From contig NZ_JAFLWI010000007.1 of NCBI RefSeq assembly GCF_017315945.1, positions 1 to 64,000 of the forward strand: 64,000 bases of DNA, read 5' to 3'. A program made the translations under genes and the position numbers. The notes under the pieces were generated by a model. That model ran no database searches, was not told the DNA's origin, and worked only from the letters and a program-made list of their open reading frames with translations. This DNA is from Candidatus Enterococcus courvalinii. GTDB taxonomy: Bacteria; Bacillota; Bacilli; Lactobacillales; Enterococcaceae. The stretch's first letter is position 1, and the number at the start of each line of letters is the position of its first letter. Of the stretch, positions 19,025-28,243 are shown in pieces.

Positions 19025-19648
19025 ATGGATAAAATTGAATGGCGTAAAACTGAACCAGGCTATCGAGTAACAAAAAAAACACAGATTTTAGAAATGCCAG
19101 CGCAAAACTTTTTCACGATCAAAGGTGTAGGCGATCCAAACCAAGAGGATTTCCAAAGACGCATTGGAGCTTTATACCCGGTGAGTTATGCAATTAAAAT
19201 GTCACCTAAAAATAATTGGGCTATTCCTAATTACCAACCATACACGGTTTATCCACTAGAGGGTCAATGGGGGTTACAAGAAAAATATTTGCAGGAAAAA
19301 GTGATGTTGAAGGAACATTTTGCTTATCAACTGATGATTAAACAACCTGATTTCGTGACACCGGAGATTGCCCAACTTGCAATGAAGCGTTCAGCAAAAA
19401 AAATTCCTGAAGACCTGCTTGCACAATTACAATTTGAGACAATCGAGGAAGGTTTAGTTGGACAAATTTTACACATTGGTTCTTACGATGAGGAACAGAT
19501 GAGTTTTGATAAATTAGCAGTCTTTCTCGAAGAAGAAGGGTATCAGCGGATAGGAAAAGAACACAAAGAAATTTATTTAAGTGATCCTAGAAGAGTGGCG
19601 CCAGAGAAACGAAAAACAATTTTACGTGTGTGCATTGCCAAAAAGTAA
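19025..19648 (+). CDS. GyrI-like small-molecule-binding domain protein
   Basis: A 207-residue stand-alone GyrI-like domain (the effector-binding fold of AraC/MerR regulators) with no DNA-binding domain. Recognisable parts are MPAQNFFTIKGVGDPN at the start, the segment FQRRIGALYPVSYAIKM, and GQILHIGSYDEEQMSFDKLA. Such proteins may sequester or hydrolyse toxic cyclic compounds (family knowledge, not shown here). Its position divergent from an MFS exporter is suggestive of drug tolerance. TAGGAG precedes the ATG. Confidence 0.8.
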   Translation: MDKIEWRKTEPGYRVTKKTQILEMPAQNFFTIKGVGDPNQEDFQRRIGALYPVSYAIKMSPKNNWAIPNYQPYTVYPLEGQWGLQEKYLQEKVMLKEHFAYQLMIKQPDFVTPEIAQLAMKRSAKKIPEDLLAQLQFETIEEGLVGQILHIGSYDEEQMSFDKLAVFLEEEGYQRIGKEHKEIYLSDPRRVAPEKRKTILRVCIAKK

Positions 19649-19729
19649 ATGATCAAAAGTAATTTCTAAAGTAAAAACGCCAATAATTGAGTAAATTTGT
19701 TATAATTATGGATGAGAGAGGTGTCCAGG

Positions 19730-20185
19730 ATGAAAAAAAGTCAACGACAGGCATTGATTCGCCAAATAATTACAGAATATCCAATTAGTACACAAGAAGA
19801 ATTACTTGCACGGTTAGAAGAAGCAGGTGTTAGTGCAACGCAAGCAACAATTTCTCGAGATATCCGTGAAATGAAAGTAATCAAGGTTCAAGATGAAGAG
19901 CAACGAGTTCGTTACTCTCTGTTTAGTCAACCATCCGTTTCATTAAATGAACAACGTTTGCGTTCAGCTGTTAAGCGGGAAGTTTTACGAATTGAGACCG
20001 TTCAGTTTATGGTTGTGGTGTTGACTGAAAAAAATGGCGCAGATGTGGTGACAAACTGGTTAGATGAAGTGGCTTATCCGGAAGTTGCAGCGACAATTGC
20101 AGGTTTTGATACGTTTATCGTCGTTTGTCGTTCAGAAAGTGAAGCCCAAGCATTCGCGGAAAAATTAGAAAGTATGCGCGAATAA
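19730..20185 (+). CDS. ArgR/AhrC family arginine-responsive transcription regulator
   Basis: A 151-residue protein, normal for ArgR. N-terminal winged helix: MKKSQRQALIRQIITEYPIS and ATQATISRDIREMKVIKV. C-terminal oligomerisation and arginine-binding half: ENGADVVTNWLDEVAYPEVAATIAGFDTF (read as parts), with the acidic residues expected for arginine contacts. Enterococci carry several paralogues, so the regulon cannot be named. ATG 19730 follows GAGAGAGG; an extended -10 TGTTATAAT (19698-19706) lies upstream. No arginine genes adjoin it. Confidence 0.88.
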   Translation: MKKSQRQALIRQIITEYPISTQEELLARLEEAGVSATQATISRDIREMKVIKVQDEEQRVRYSLFSQPSVSLNEQRLRSAVKREVLRIETVQFMVVVLTEKNGADVVTNWLDEVAYPEVAATIAGFDTFIVVCRSESEAQAFAEKLESMRE

Positions 20186-20266
20186 ATAATTAGTAAATAG
20201 CTAAGACTGTTTTTGACACAAAGATTGTGGATTCGAATTTTTGGTAGTTATTTACAGGGTGCACTT

Positions 20267-20368
20267 ATGAAAGCGTTATACAAAGAACTTAAGTTGCTGA
20301 AAGCTTTGTCTGAGTGTTATGGTGAGTATAAAGTCAAGAAATGGGGAAGTTTCGTAGTTTTCCAGTAA
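20267..20368 (+). CDS. possible small protein, 33 aa
   Basis: ORF starting MKALYKELKLLKALSECYGE and ending KKWGSFVVFQ; basic and amphipathic. The upstream AGGGTG gives only a weak ribosome site. Its stop is 13 nt before a membrane protein gene with a strong ribosome site, so the two may form a small operon. I recognise no family. Confidence 0.4.
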   Translation: MKALYKELKLLKALSECYGEYKVKKWGSFVVFQ

Positions 20369-20381
20369 TGGAGGAGGAAGA

Positions 20382-20588
20382 ATGATGACGGGGATGATTA
20401 TTTTTTTGACTGTGTTGGTGTATGGAGTAAATTTTTTAGTATATATGTATCTTAAAATCAATAAAATCAAAGATTATTTAGAAAAAATAGCTATTTATTT
20501 TGGAACAAATATGACACTGTTATTTACAAGTGGCATTTTTATGTTTTTTGGTAAATTAGTTGAAGACGGTATTTTAGTATTTGAATGA
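20382..20588 (+). CDS. small membrane protein, 68 aa
   Basis: Two hydrophobic segments are visible, MIIFLTVLVYGVNFLVYMYL and FGTNMTLLFTSGIFMFFGKL, separated by a charged loop. TGGAGGAGGAAGA directly before the ATG is a very strong ribosome site, supporting expression. It lies between the argR-type gene and ohr. Function unknown. Confidence 0.55.
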   Translation: MMTGMIIFLTVLVYGVNFLVYMYLKINKIKDYLEKIAIYFGTNMTLLFTSGIFMFFGKLVEDGILVFE

Positions 20589-20662
20589 GCAGATTCTTTG
20601 AATAAACCGCTCCACTAGGCTTACACTAGAAATGTAGTAAGAAAGTCGAAAGGAGTAGTACA

Positions 20663-21064
20663 ATGAAAAAATTATACGAAACAGCGATGATTAACCACGG
20701 CGGACGAGAAGGTTCAGTCGAAGCACCAAATGGTTCGATGCACATGAAAATCACACCACCAGGAATCCATGCGGAGGGAACAAATCCTGAACAATTATTT
20801 GCAGCAGGATACGCTTCATGTTTTAATGGTGCATTGCAACATATGGTTAAAGAAGCAGGCTTAGATGCTGACTCAACAGTTAAAGCACGCGTTTCACTTT
20901 ACACATTAGATGACGGTGGCTACCAGATTGGTGTCGTTCTAGAAGCCCATGTAGAAGGTGTTAGTGAAGAAGAAGCACGAAAATTAGTTGATGATGCACA
21001 TGAATTCTGTCCTTATTCAAAAGCAACTAAAGGAAATATCGAAGTACAAGTGGACCTTGTCTAA
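20663..21064 (+). CDS. ohr: organic hydroperoxide resistance protein (Ohr/OsmC family)
   Basis: A 133-residue thiol peroxidase that reduces organic hydroperoxides. The two active-site cysteines are in FAAGYASCFNGAL and EFCPYSKATKGN, typical of Ohr; a conserved Arg/Glu-containing N-terminal region is present. GAAAGGAG precedes the ATG. A terminator follows, so it is monocistronic. No OhrR-type regulator gene is adjacent. Confidence 0.93.
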   Translation: MKKLYETAMINHGGREGSVEAPNGSMHMKITPPGIHAEGTNPEQLFAAGYASCFNGALQHMVKEAGLDADSTVKARVSLYTLDDGGYQIGVVLEAHVEGVSEEEARKLVDDAHEFCPYSKATKGNIEVQVDLV

Positions 21065-21087
21065 AAATACTAATGAAGTAATACTTG

Positions 21088-21128
21088 AACGTAAGAGCTG
21101 ACTTAGCTGTCAGTTTTTACGTTTTTTA
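21088..21128 (+). terminator. terminator of ohr
   Basis: AACGTAA-gag-CTGAC / GTCAG-ttt-TTACGTT imperfect stem is followed by a T-run. Confidence 0.7.
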
Positions 21129-21243
21129 TTTTTGATCCGGACAAACATTTATAATCAATTATAAAGAAAAGGAAACCACAGTTGTCATGGGCTGTGGGGT
21201 TTGCTATTGTAGATGCAAGAAGAAAAACTAGGAGGAGCAGTCG

Positions 21244-21918
21244 ATGGCAAAAATCATGGTAGTAGAAGACGAAGAAGTCATTCGTCAACTAATTATGGAA
21301 GAGTTAGAAAAGTGGCAATTTGAAACATTTGGAACAACTGATTTCAATCAGGTTTTTTCAGATTTTGAAGAAGAAGCACCGCAATTAGTGTTACTAGATA
21401 TCAATCTGCCAGTTTTTGATGGATATTACTGGTGCCAAAAAATCCGCGAAGTATCAAAAGTACCAATTATTTTTATCTCCAGCCGCAATACAAATATGGA
21501 CATGATCATGGCAATGAATATGGGAGCAGATGACTTCGTAACCAAGCCCTTTCAAGTAGATGTGCTGATTGCTAAAATCAATGCCCTATTGCGTCGTTCA
21601 TATAATTATACAGAACTTTCCAGTGAGATGATGAGTCATAATGGGATCACGCTAAATGTTGATAATGGAAGCATGGAGATTGATGGAGAGATCATTGATC
21701 TAAGTAAAAATGAGTACCGACTATTGTTTATTTTAATGAAGCAACATGGAAAAATTTTGAGTCGCGAAAAGCTATTACGTGCTTTGTGGGATGATGAACG
21801 TTTTGTGGATGATAATACACTAACGGTGAATATCAATCGCTTGCGAAGAAAAATCGAGCAAGCTGGAATCATGGGATATATTGAAACAAAAGTTGGACAA
21901 GGATATATCGTTCCTTAG
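21244..21918 (+). CDS. sapR: response regulator, OmpR/BceR type (SapR-like)
   Basis: A 224-residue regulator: receiver domain with phosphoacceptor Asp52 in LVLLDINLP and Lys in VTKPF, then an OmpR-type winged helix (LSKNEYRLLFILMKQHGKIL, NTLTVNINRLRRKIE). With the short two-helix kinase next to it, it belongs to the BceRS/SapRS group controlling resistance to bacitracin and cationic peptides. In E. faecalis the SapRS pair is likewise followed by a GlcU-type sugar permease and an amino-acid permease, as here. GGAGGAGC precedes the ATG. Confidence 0.88.
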   Translation: MAKIMVVEDEEVIRQLIMEELEKWQFETFGTTDFNQVFSDFEEEAPQLVLLDINLPVFDGYYWCQKIREVSKVPIIFISSRNTNMDMIMAMNMGADDFVTKPFQVDVLIAKINALLRRSYNYTELSSEMMSHNGITLNVDNGSMEIDGEIIDLSKNEYRLLFILMKQHGKILSREKLLRALWDDERFVDDNTLTVNINRLRRKIEQAGIMGYIETKVGQGYIVP

Positions 21919-21937
21919 AAAGGGCGGATAATAGCCA

Positions 21938-22963
21938 ATGAATTTTTTTAGGTATTTAAAAGATCAATGGTCTTTGATTTTAGGCTGGCTTTTTTTTGTA
22001 GTATTAACGGCTTTTGTTATGTGGTTAGCCCCCAATATAGAAGTAGATTGGGAAACGATTGCTTATTTAGCTGTCATCCAGAGTGTTTTTCTAGCGTTTT
22101 ATTTACTGGATGGTTATCTTGGAAAACGCCGTTGGTGGGCACACTTGGCAAATGTGAAAGAACATTCTCCATTGCAAAGTTATTTGGAGGGTGGCCATAC
22201 GGAAGAAGAAAAGCTGGTTGAAGAATATATCAATCAACTGATCCGAGAACATCAGGAATTGATGCAACAAGCAATCAGTAATCAACAAGATCAGAAAGAT
22301 TACATTGATTCATGGGTGCATGAAATCAAAGTGCCGTTAGCAGCTTCAGAATTGTTGGTACGTTCGATTGAATTTGATATTGATGACAAAAAATATATGT
22401 TGTTAGAAAATGAACTGTCAAAAATTGATGAGTACGTCGAGCAAGTTTTATATTATGCACGCTTAGATAGCTTTTCGAGAGATTATTTAATTCAAGAGTA
22501 TAGTCTAAAAGGAATCATCCAACCTGTGATTCGTAGTCAAGCTAATTATTTTATTCAGAAACAAATCCATTATGAAATTGTTGGCGAAGATGCGATGGTA
22601 TTAACCGATGCGAAATGGGTTGCTTTTATTTTCAAACAATTATTAAGCAATGCAATCAAATACACACCAAGTCATGGGGAAATCATCATTTTAATTGAAG
22701 CGACAAATCAAGGAGTAACTTTAGCAGTGAAAGATTCAGGTATCGGGATTCCTGCCGAAGATGTGAAGCGAATTTTTGATAAGGGCTTCACAGGTGTCAA
22801 TGGGCGATTGACACAGCAACATTCAACTGGGTTAGGCTTGTACTTGGCAAAGAATTTAGCAGAAAAATTAGGACTGAAGTTAACAGCAGAATCAATCCAA
22901 AATCAAGGTACAACAATGACTATTTTATTTCCAACCTTAAATTTCTACAATGAAGAACGTTAG
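21938..22963 (+). CDS. sapS: intramembrane-sensing histidine kinase (SapS-like)
   Basis: A 341-residue kinase with two N-terminal membrane helices (about residues 13-30 and 40-57) and almost no outside loop, the intramembrane-sensing BceS type. The phosphorylated histidine is in SWVHEIKVPLAASELL; N-box LLSNAIKYTP, DSGIGIPAEDV and STGLGLYLAKNLA follow. Such kinases sense through a BceAB-type ABC transporter, but none lies here, as in E. faecalis where the partner is encoded elsewhere. It begins 20 nt after sapR. Confidence 0.88.
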   Translation: MNFFRYLKDQWSLILGWLFFVVLTAFVMWLAPNIEVDWETIAYLAVIQSVFLAFYLLDGYLGKRRWWAHLANVKEHSPLQSYLEGGHTEEEKLVEEYINQLIREHQELMQQAISNQQDQKDYIDSWVHEIKVPLAASELLVRSIEFDIDDKKYMLLENELSKIDEYVEQVLYYARLDSFSRDYLIQEYSLKGIIQPVIRSQANYFIQKQIHYEIVGEDAMVLTDAKWVAFIFKQLLSNAIKYTPSHGEIIILIEATNQGVTLAVKDSGIGIPAEDVKRIFDKGFTGVNGRLTQQHSTGLGLYLAKNLAEKLGLKLTAESIQNQGTTMTILFPTLNFYNEER

Positions 22964-22996
22964 AAAATCGTTAGAAAAGAAAAAATTTGCTTGTGT

Positions 22997-23010
22997 TGTT
23001 AACGTTTTCC
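22997..23010. promoter_or_regulatory. cre-like catabolite operator
   Basis: The reverse strand reads GGAAAACGTTAACA, matching the CcpA consensus TGWAANCGNTNWCA at all but the first position. It lies 42 bp before the GlcU-type gene, which fits carbon control of that gene (inference). Confidence 0.5.
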
Positions 23011-23051
23011 CTGATAAGTTTCTTTACATGTGAAATAAAAGGAGAAAAGTT

Positions 23052-23918
23052 ATGGAAATATTAATAGCATTAATCCCTATGCTTGCTTGGGGAAGTATCG
23101 GCTTAGTCAGCGGAAAAATTGGTGGCGATGCCAATCAACAAACGTTAGGAATGACAATCGGGGCATTCTTGTTTTCTTTAGTCTTGTTTTTTGTAGTAAA
23201 TCCAGTAATCACCCCTTGGATTTTCTTGATTGGATTTTTATCCGGTTTAGCATGGAGTGTTGGACAAAATGGTCAATTCCATGGAATGAAATTTATGGGT
23301 GTATCTGTAGGGCTACCATTATCAACAGGTTTTCAGTTGATTTTGAATACGATTGCGGGCGCGGTGTTCTTCCATGAATGGACGCAAACAAAAGATTTTA
23401 TTTACGGTTTCATTGCTTTAGCGTTACTTGTAAGCGGTGCTTATTTGACTGCTCGTCAAGATGAAGACGGAAAAGTAAATACAGATAATAAAATGCTTGA
23501 TTTTGGAAAGGGTTTTAGAGCACTAATCTATTCAACATTAGGTTATGGTGTCTACACCATCATCATTACTTGGGCACATCTTGACGCATGGTCAATTATT
23601 TTGCCACAAAGTGTTGGGATGATCTTAGGTGCAAGCTTTTTTGCCTTCAAAAAAGTTAAAGTCGATCAATTTGTTTGGAAAAACATGATTTCTGGTTTAC
23701 TCTGGGGAATCGGGAATATTTGTATGTTGTTAACAGTTAAATCACTAGGTTTAGCAGTAGGATTTTCTTTATCACAAATGGGGATCATCATCTCAACTTT
23801 AGGTGGTATTTTCATTTTGGGTGAACACAAAACCAAAAAAGAAATGGTTTATGTGATTGTTGGTTGCCTTCTAGTCATTTTAGGTGGTATCCTTTTAGGG
23901 TATATGAAAACAGTTTAA
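23052..23918 (+). CDS. GlcU-type sugar uptake protein (GRP/DMT superfamily)
   Basis: A 288-residue protein with ten predicted helices and no large loops. Typical segments are the opening IALIPMLAWGSIGLVSGKIGG, LSGLAWSVGQNGQFHGMKF and LLWGIGNICMLLTVKSLGLA. The family includes glucose uptake protein GlcU and ribose permease RbsU, which work by proton symport without phosphorylation. AAAAGGAG precedes the ATG, and a cre-like site lies upstream. The amino-acid permease gene follows 36 nt later. Confidence 0.85.
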   Translation: MEILIALIPMLAWGSIGLVSGKIGGDANQQTLGMTIGAFLFSLVLFFVVNPVITPWIFLIGFLSGLAWSVGQNGQFHGMKFMGVSVGLPLSTGFQLILNTIAGAVFFHEWTQTKDFIYGFIALALLVSGAYLTARQDEDGKVNTDNKMLDFGKGFRALIYSTLGYGVYTIIITWAHLDAWSIILPQSVGMILGASFFAFKKVKVDQFVWKNMISGLLWGIGNICMLLTVKSLGLAVGFSLSQMGIIISTLGGIFILGEHKTKKEMVYVIVGCLLVILGGILLGYMKTV

Positions 23919-23954
23919 TCACTGTTTTCCAACCTAAAATGGGGAGGAACTTCA

Positions 23955-25340
23955 ATGGATTTATTTCGTAAGAAAAAGATCGAGCTCAATCAAACGAGTG
24001 GTATGAAAAAAGAATTAAAAACATCGGATTTGATTATGCTAGGTATTGGTGCAATCATCGGAACCGGGATATTTGTAGTGACAGGAGTTGCGGCCAATCA
24101 AAATGCAGGCCCAGCACTGTCACTTTCGTTCGTTCTAGCGGCAGTTGTTGTCATTCTGTCAGGATTAAGTTTTGCTGAATTTGCTTCACGCGTGCCAATT
24201 CTTGGTGGTCCGTACGCATATCTATATGTTGTATTCGGCGAATTTATCGCATGGTTGACTGGTTGGTTACTGATTAGTGAATTTCTATTAGCTGTTTCAT
24301 CAGTTGCATCTGGTTGGTCTGGATATGTTCAAGGATTTTTAGCTAGTCTGGGTGTAGAGTTACCTACAGCGTTGACTGGGGGATATAATCGTGAAAATGG
24401 CACATATCTGGATTTAATTGCAGTCTTAGTTGTTGTGTTTGTAACGTATATCGTTTCGCTAGAAGCAAAGAAAGCTTTGCGTTTAAATAATGTAATGGTA
24501 TTTGTTAAATTTGGAATTATTGCTTTATTTATTGTTGTAGGAATCTTTTTTGTGAAACCTGCAAACTGGACCCCATTTACACCATTTGGTTTTTCGGGAG
24601 TGTTGGATGGTGCAGCATTAGTTTTCTTTGCCTTCTTAGGTTTTGATGCGGTAGCGATGGCAGCAGAAGAAGTGAAAAATCCGCAAAAAGATGTGCCAAG
24701 AGGAATTATTGGTTCGATTTTGATTGCAACTGTTTTATACATTGTAGTGACATTGATCTTGACTGGAATCGTACCATTTACAGAATTAGGTGTGAGTGAT
24801 CCGGTAGCTTTTGCAATGCGTTATGTAGGTCATGGAACGGTCGGAGCTGTTATTGCAGTTGGAGCGATTTTGACGTTATTAACAGTGACCATTTCAATGA
24901 TGTATTCTTTGGCACGTTTATTGTTTGCAATTAGTAAAGACGGTTTATTACCAAAATACATGACGGAGATTGACGAAAAACATCGGACGCCTAAAAAAGC
25001 AACTTACACAGCTGGTGTGGTAGCAGTCTTTTTTGCGGGGGCGTTTCCGCTTGATATTTTAGCTGAGTTGACCAATATCACTGCATTAACGTACTTGATT
25101 TTGGTGAGTTTAGGGTTATTGAAATTAAGAAAGCAATTTGGGCAACCAAAAGCGGGAGAATTCAAGGTACCACTTGTGCCAGTTCTACCGATTATTTCTA
25201 TTTTGACTTGTGTCATATTGATGTTACGCTTACAGGCAATTACGTGGATTGTTTTTGCAATCGTTATGCTGATTGGACTGATTATTTACTTCACGTATGG
25301 GTATAAAAACAGTGTCATGAATCAAAAACAAGGTGAATAA
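23955..25340 (+). CDS. amino acid permease (APC superfamily, CAT/YfnA-like)
   Basis: A 461-residue, 12-helix transporter. LGIGAIIGTGIFVVTGVAA near residue 30 is the APC helix-1 motif, and FFAFLGFDAVAMAAEEVKNP is the helix-6/loop motif. It resembles the cationic amino-acid transporter branch; the substrate is not determinable. GGGGAGG precedes the ATG. It probably shares a transcript with the GlcU-type gene and ends at a strong terminator. Confidence 0.88.
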   Translation: MDLFRKKKIELNQTSGMKKELKTSDLIMLGIGAIIGTGIFVVTGVAANQNAGPALSLSFVLAAVVVILSGLSFAEFASRVPILGGPYAYLYVVFGEFIAWLTGWLLISEFLLAVSSVASGWSGYVQGFLASLGVELPTALTGGYNRENGTYLDLIAVLVVVFVTYIVSLEAKKALRLNNVMVFVKFGIIALFIVVGIFFVKPANWTPFTPFGFSGVLDGAALVFFAFLGFDAVAMAAEEVKNPQKDVPRGIIGSILIATVLYIVVTLILTGIVPFTELGVSDPVAFAMRYVGHGTVGAVIAVGAILTLLTVTISMMYSLARLLFAISKDGLLPKYMTEIDEKHRTPKKATYTAGVVAVFFAGAFPLDILAELTNITALTYLILVSLGLLKLRKQFGQPKAGEFKVPLVPVLPIISILTCVILMLRLQAITWIVFAIVMLIGLIIYFTYGYKNSVMNQKQGE

Positions 25341-25360
25341 TAATTAAATAAGTACAAGAT

Positions 25361-25402
25361 AAAAGCTAGAACAAATAGATTACTATTTGTTCTAGCTTTT
25401 TT
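25361..25402. terminator. bidirectional terminator
   Basis: AAAAGCTAGAACAAATAG / CTATTTGTTCTAGCTTTT, a perfect 18-bp stem with a 4-nt loop, lies between convergent genes. Confidence 0.9.
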
Positions 25403-25406
25403 GATT

Positions 25407-26606
25407 TTATTGAGTTAAATCCAGTAATTTTTGTTTTAAGTCTTCTTCCATATTTGACAATTCAAGTTCGGCATGACGACGTTTTTCTTTACCTTCTTGT
25501 TGGATACGCAAGGTTTCTTGGATTGTTTCAACGAGGTCATTTTGTGTTTTTTGCAATGTTTCGATGTCCACGATTCCTCGTTCGTTTTCTTTCGCTGTTT
25601 CAATAGCAGAAATTTTCAACATTTCTGAGTTTTTCTTCAGTAAGTCATTGGTTGTTTCAGAAACTTGACGTTGTGCAGTGACTGCGTCTTTTTGACGAAG
25701 TAAAGTCAATGCAATAACAACTTGGTTTTTCCATAATGGGATCGCTGTTGCAACCGAAGCTTGGATTTTTTCTGCCAGTGCTTGGTTTGTGTTTTGGATC
25801 AACCGAATTTGTGGTGCTTGCTGAATCGTAATTTGTCGGGCTAAACGTAAATCATGCGTACGTTTATCTAAACGATCTAAAAATTGGGTGTAGTCGTTCG
25901 CAATCTGGACATCCATTTGGTCGCCTGTTTCTTCAGCTTTTTTCATTGCCTCAGGAATCGTCGTTTTTTGCAATTCTTCCATTTTTAGTTCACCAGCGGC
26001 AATATAAATGTTTAAAGCATCAAAGTAGTCTTTATTTTTTTGATAAAGTTGCTCAAGCATCAAGTTATCTTTTAATAGGCCATCTTTTTCTTTGTCTAAT
26101 TTGACAGCAATTTTGTCGATTTGTGCACCTATTTTTTGATATTTGGCAGTTACTTCATAAATGGATTGTTTTACTTTACCAAAAACACGCTGGAAAATAT
26201 TTCCTTCGCCAGCTCGTAACTCGTCGGGATTTGCTTCTTGCAAACGATACATCAATTCTGTTAAAGAATCCCCAACAGGACCAATATCTTGTACTTGTAC
26301 ATGATTCAGCATAGATTGTGAAAATTCACTTAGCTTAGTTTGTGCAGCAGAACCATAGCTGATAACTGATTGCGCATCAGTAGCATCAATCTTTCCGGCA
26401 AGCTGTTTTGCTTGTTCTTGTCTTTCTGGGGGTAGTTTATCAATCAAACGTGCGGCTACTTGTTGTTCTTGTAAAGCGTTGATTTCTGCTTGTTGTGTTT
26501 GAGTTAATGTATCTGTCGGTGTTGAAAAAGGATTGTTTAACAGGTCATCTAACGTACTATCTACAGGTGTAACATTTTTTAGTTCATTTGGATTGTTCTT
26601 GTCCAT
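25407..26606 (-). CDS. TelA-like toxic anion resistance protein
   Basis: A 399-residue, mostly alpha-helical cytoplasmic protein of the TelA family (tellurite and other stress resistance; mechanism unclear). Characteristic stretches are [54 protein letters not shown] and [19 protein letters not shown]. The last 60 residues are charged coiled coil. AGGAGGAATT precedes the ATG. The upstream xpaC-like gene on the same strand is the usual genomic partner. Confidence 0.88.
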   Translation of the reverse strand: MDKNNPNELKNVTPVDSTLDDLLNNPFSTPTDTLTQTQQAEINALQEQQVAARLIDKLPPERQEQAKQLAGKIDATDAQSVISYGSAAQTKLSEFSQSMLNHVQVQDIGPVGDSLTELMYRLQEANPDELRAGEGNIFQRVFGKVKQSIYEVTAKYQKIGAQIDKIAVKLDKEKDGLLKDNLMLEQLYQKNKDYFDALNIYIAAGELKMEELQKTTIPEAMKKAEETGDQMDVQIANDYTQFLDRLDKRTHDLRLARQITIQQAPQIRLIQNTNQALAEKIQASVATAIPLWKNQVVIALTLLRQKDAVTAQRQVSETTNDLLKKNSEMLKISAIETAKENERGIVDIETLQKTQNDLVETIQETLRIQQEGKEKRRHAELELSNMEEDLKQKLLDLTQ

Positions 26607-26667
26607 CTGAATTCCTCCTTAGGGCTTGTGGTGAACTTTTTAAAAAATCTGAGAGACAAAAAATGGA

Positions 26668-26732
26668 CAGCTAAGTTTGAAAATAACTCGAAGCACACCG
26701 AAAAAGCGGCAATTGCTTCGAGTCATTAGCTG
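26668..26732. repeat. imperfect inverted repeat between xpaC-like and telA-like genes
   Basis: CAGCTAA ... TTAGCTG encloses a perfect 10-bp pair ACTCGAAGCA / TGCTTCGAGT. No strong T-run follows directly on the minus strand, so it may act in mRNA processing or partial termination between the two co-directional genes. Confidence 0.45.
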
Positions 26733-26762
26733 ACTATTTAAGTGACTCAGAAAAGATAAAGA

Positions 26763-27422
26763 TTAGTCTTCTTCACTTCTATTATCACGTTTTAAGTTTT
26801 GTTTCGCAACTGATATCTCTAAATCTAAGTCATCTAAATCATCTGATACAAATTGTTGATAATCTTGTGTAATCAAGCTGGCAAGTTGATCGATGATCTG
26901 TGCACTTTCTTCTAGTTTGGCATAAGTCTGCTTATTTTTGATTTCATGATCATTGATCTCAATATACTTATCCGTCAAATCAATGAGGTTTGGCAGATGT
27001 GTGTAAAGAAAGTGACTCGCATCATGTAAACGATGTGGCTCTTTGACCAATTCTTTGAAGAGTGCCTTGGCAGCTTTGACTGTGTCATGACGAAGATCAA
27101 TTGCTTTTAGTTTTGCTGTTTGATTTAAGTTTACTTGAAGTCGATTGATTTGTGTTTTTGTGTGATTCATCGTTTCTCGGAAAAAATTGATTTCGCTCGG
27201 CGTCATGCCAACTTCTGTATAGTGAACTTTTAGATCATCTGATAGTTCAGGAATTTCTTTTGAACGTTTCTTATTCTTTCCAGAACCAAATAGTTTCCAT
27301 AAGACTAATAAAATTCCGGCTAAAATGATGATGCTACTAATTAGCGAAGAATCTCCACTAAATGAAACAAACATCAGGATTAGTCCGATTCCTAAAATCC
27401 ATGGCCATTTTCGTTTTTTCAT
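26763..27422 (-). CDS. XpaC-like 5-bromo-4-chloroindolyl phosphate hydrolysis family protein
   Basis: A 219-residue protein with two hydrophobic segments at the N-terminus (WILGIGLILMFVSF and SIIILAGILLVLWKLFG) and a helical cytoplasmic domain (VGMTPSEINFFRETMNHTKT, HDASHFLYTHLPNLIDLTDK). This is the XpaC family, named for a screening phenotype and normally found beside TelA. CTGGAGGGC precedes the ATG. It is transcribed toward telA with 156 nt between them. Confidence 0.8.
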   Translation of the reverse strand: MKKRKWPWILGIGLILMFVSFSGDSSLISSIIILAGILLVLWKLFGSGKNKKRSKEIPELSDDLKVHYTEVGMTPSEINFFRETMNHTKTQINRLQVNLNQTAKLKAIDLRHDTVKAAKALFKELVKEPHRLHDASHFLYTHLPNLIDLTDKYIEINDHEIKNKQTYAKLEESAQIIDQLASLITQDYQQFVSDDLDDLDLEISVAKQNLKRDNRSEED

Positions 27423-27667
27423 AATATGCCCTCCAGATTATTCTTTCCATTGAGTATCTATCATTGTTTCTGTTGTCTCGGTTCAGTTCCCGTTTACATC
27501 TTTTATTTTAGCATATCCAGCTTAAGAAAGAGTATCGGGCTAAGGATGGATTTTCATATTTTAGGAAAATTCTAAGGTTTTTCTATGGTAAACTAATAAG
27601 GAGTTTTTAGGAAAATTGAAAAAATAGAAAAAAGCAGTTATTATTACAAAAGAAAGCAGGAAGTAGA

Positions 27668-28231
27668 ATGCTTAGTTATGACCAGTTTGAAGAAAAAACA
27701 ATGATGCGTAAAGAAATTTTTCATGGAAAAATTATTGATGTTGCTTTAGATGAAGTTCGTTTGCCTGATGGAAAAACCGCTCAACGTGAATTAGTTTTTC
27801 ATCCGGGTGGCGTAGGAATCATTGCTTTTGATGAACAAGAACGTTTATTGTTAGTTAAACAATTTAGAAAGCCACTCGAAAAAGTGATTTTAGAAATTCC
27901 TGCTGGTAAAATTGACCCGGGAGAAGGACAAGAACCTGAATTGACTGCGCGCAGAGAGCTAGAAGAAGAAACTGGTTATCGTGCTCAGGATATGATCCAC
28001 GTTACTTCAATGTATTTATCACCAGGTTTTGCTAATGAACTGCTGCATGTTTATCACGCAACAAACATCGAAAAAGTTGTAAATCCATTAGCCCAAGATG
28101 AAGATGAAGTATTAGAACTTTATGCGTTGACGATGGCAGAGGCAAAACAAGCAATGACGGAAGGGCTCATTTGTGATGCAAAAACCATTTTTGCGATTCA
28201 GTATTGGGCATTATTGTCTAAAGGAAAGTAG
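27668..28231 (+). CDS. NUDIX hydrolase, ADP-ribose pyrophosphatase family
   Basis: A 187-residue enzyme splitting ADP-ribose-like nucleoside diphosphate derivatives. The Nudix box is visible as GEGQEPELTARRELEEETGY, preceded by the family-specific EIPAGKIDPG. KEIFHGKIIDVALDEVRLPDG is the usual N-terminal strand pair. It heads a run of four close genes (NUDIX, small membrane protein, mtnN, pncA-like) spaced 11-16 nt apart, evidently an operon for nucleotide and cofactor recycling. Confidence 0.92.
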   Translation: MLSYDQFEEKTMMRKEIFHGKIIDVALDEVRLPDGKTAQRELVFHPGGVGIIAFDEQERLLLVKQFRKPLEKVILEIPAGKIDPGEGQEPELTARRELEEETGYRAQDMIHVTSMYLSPGFANELLHVYHATNIEKVVNPLAQDEDEVLELYALTMAEAKQAMTEGLICDAKTIFAIQYWALLSKGK

Positions 28232-28243
28232 AGGGATCGGCTG

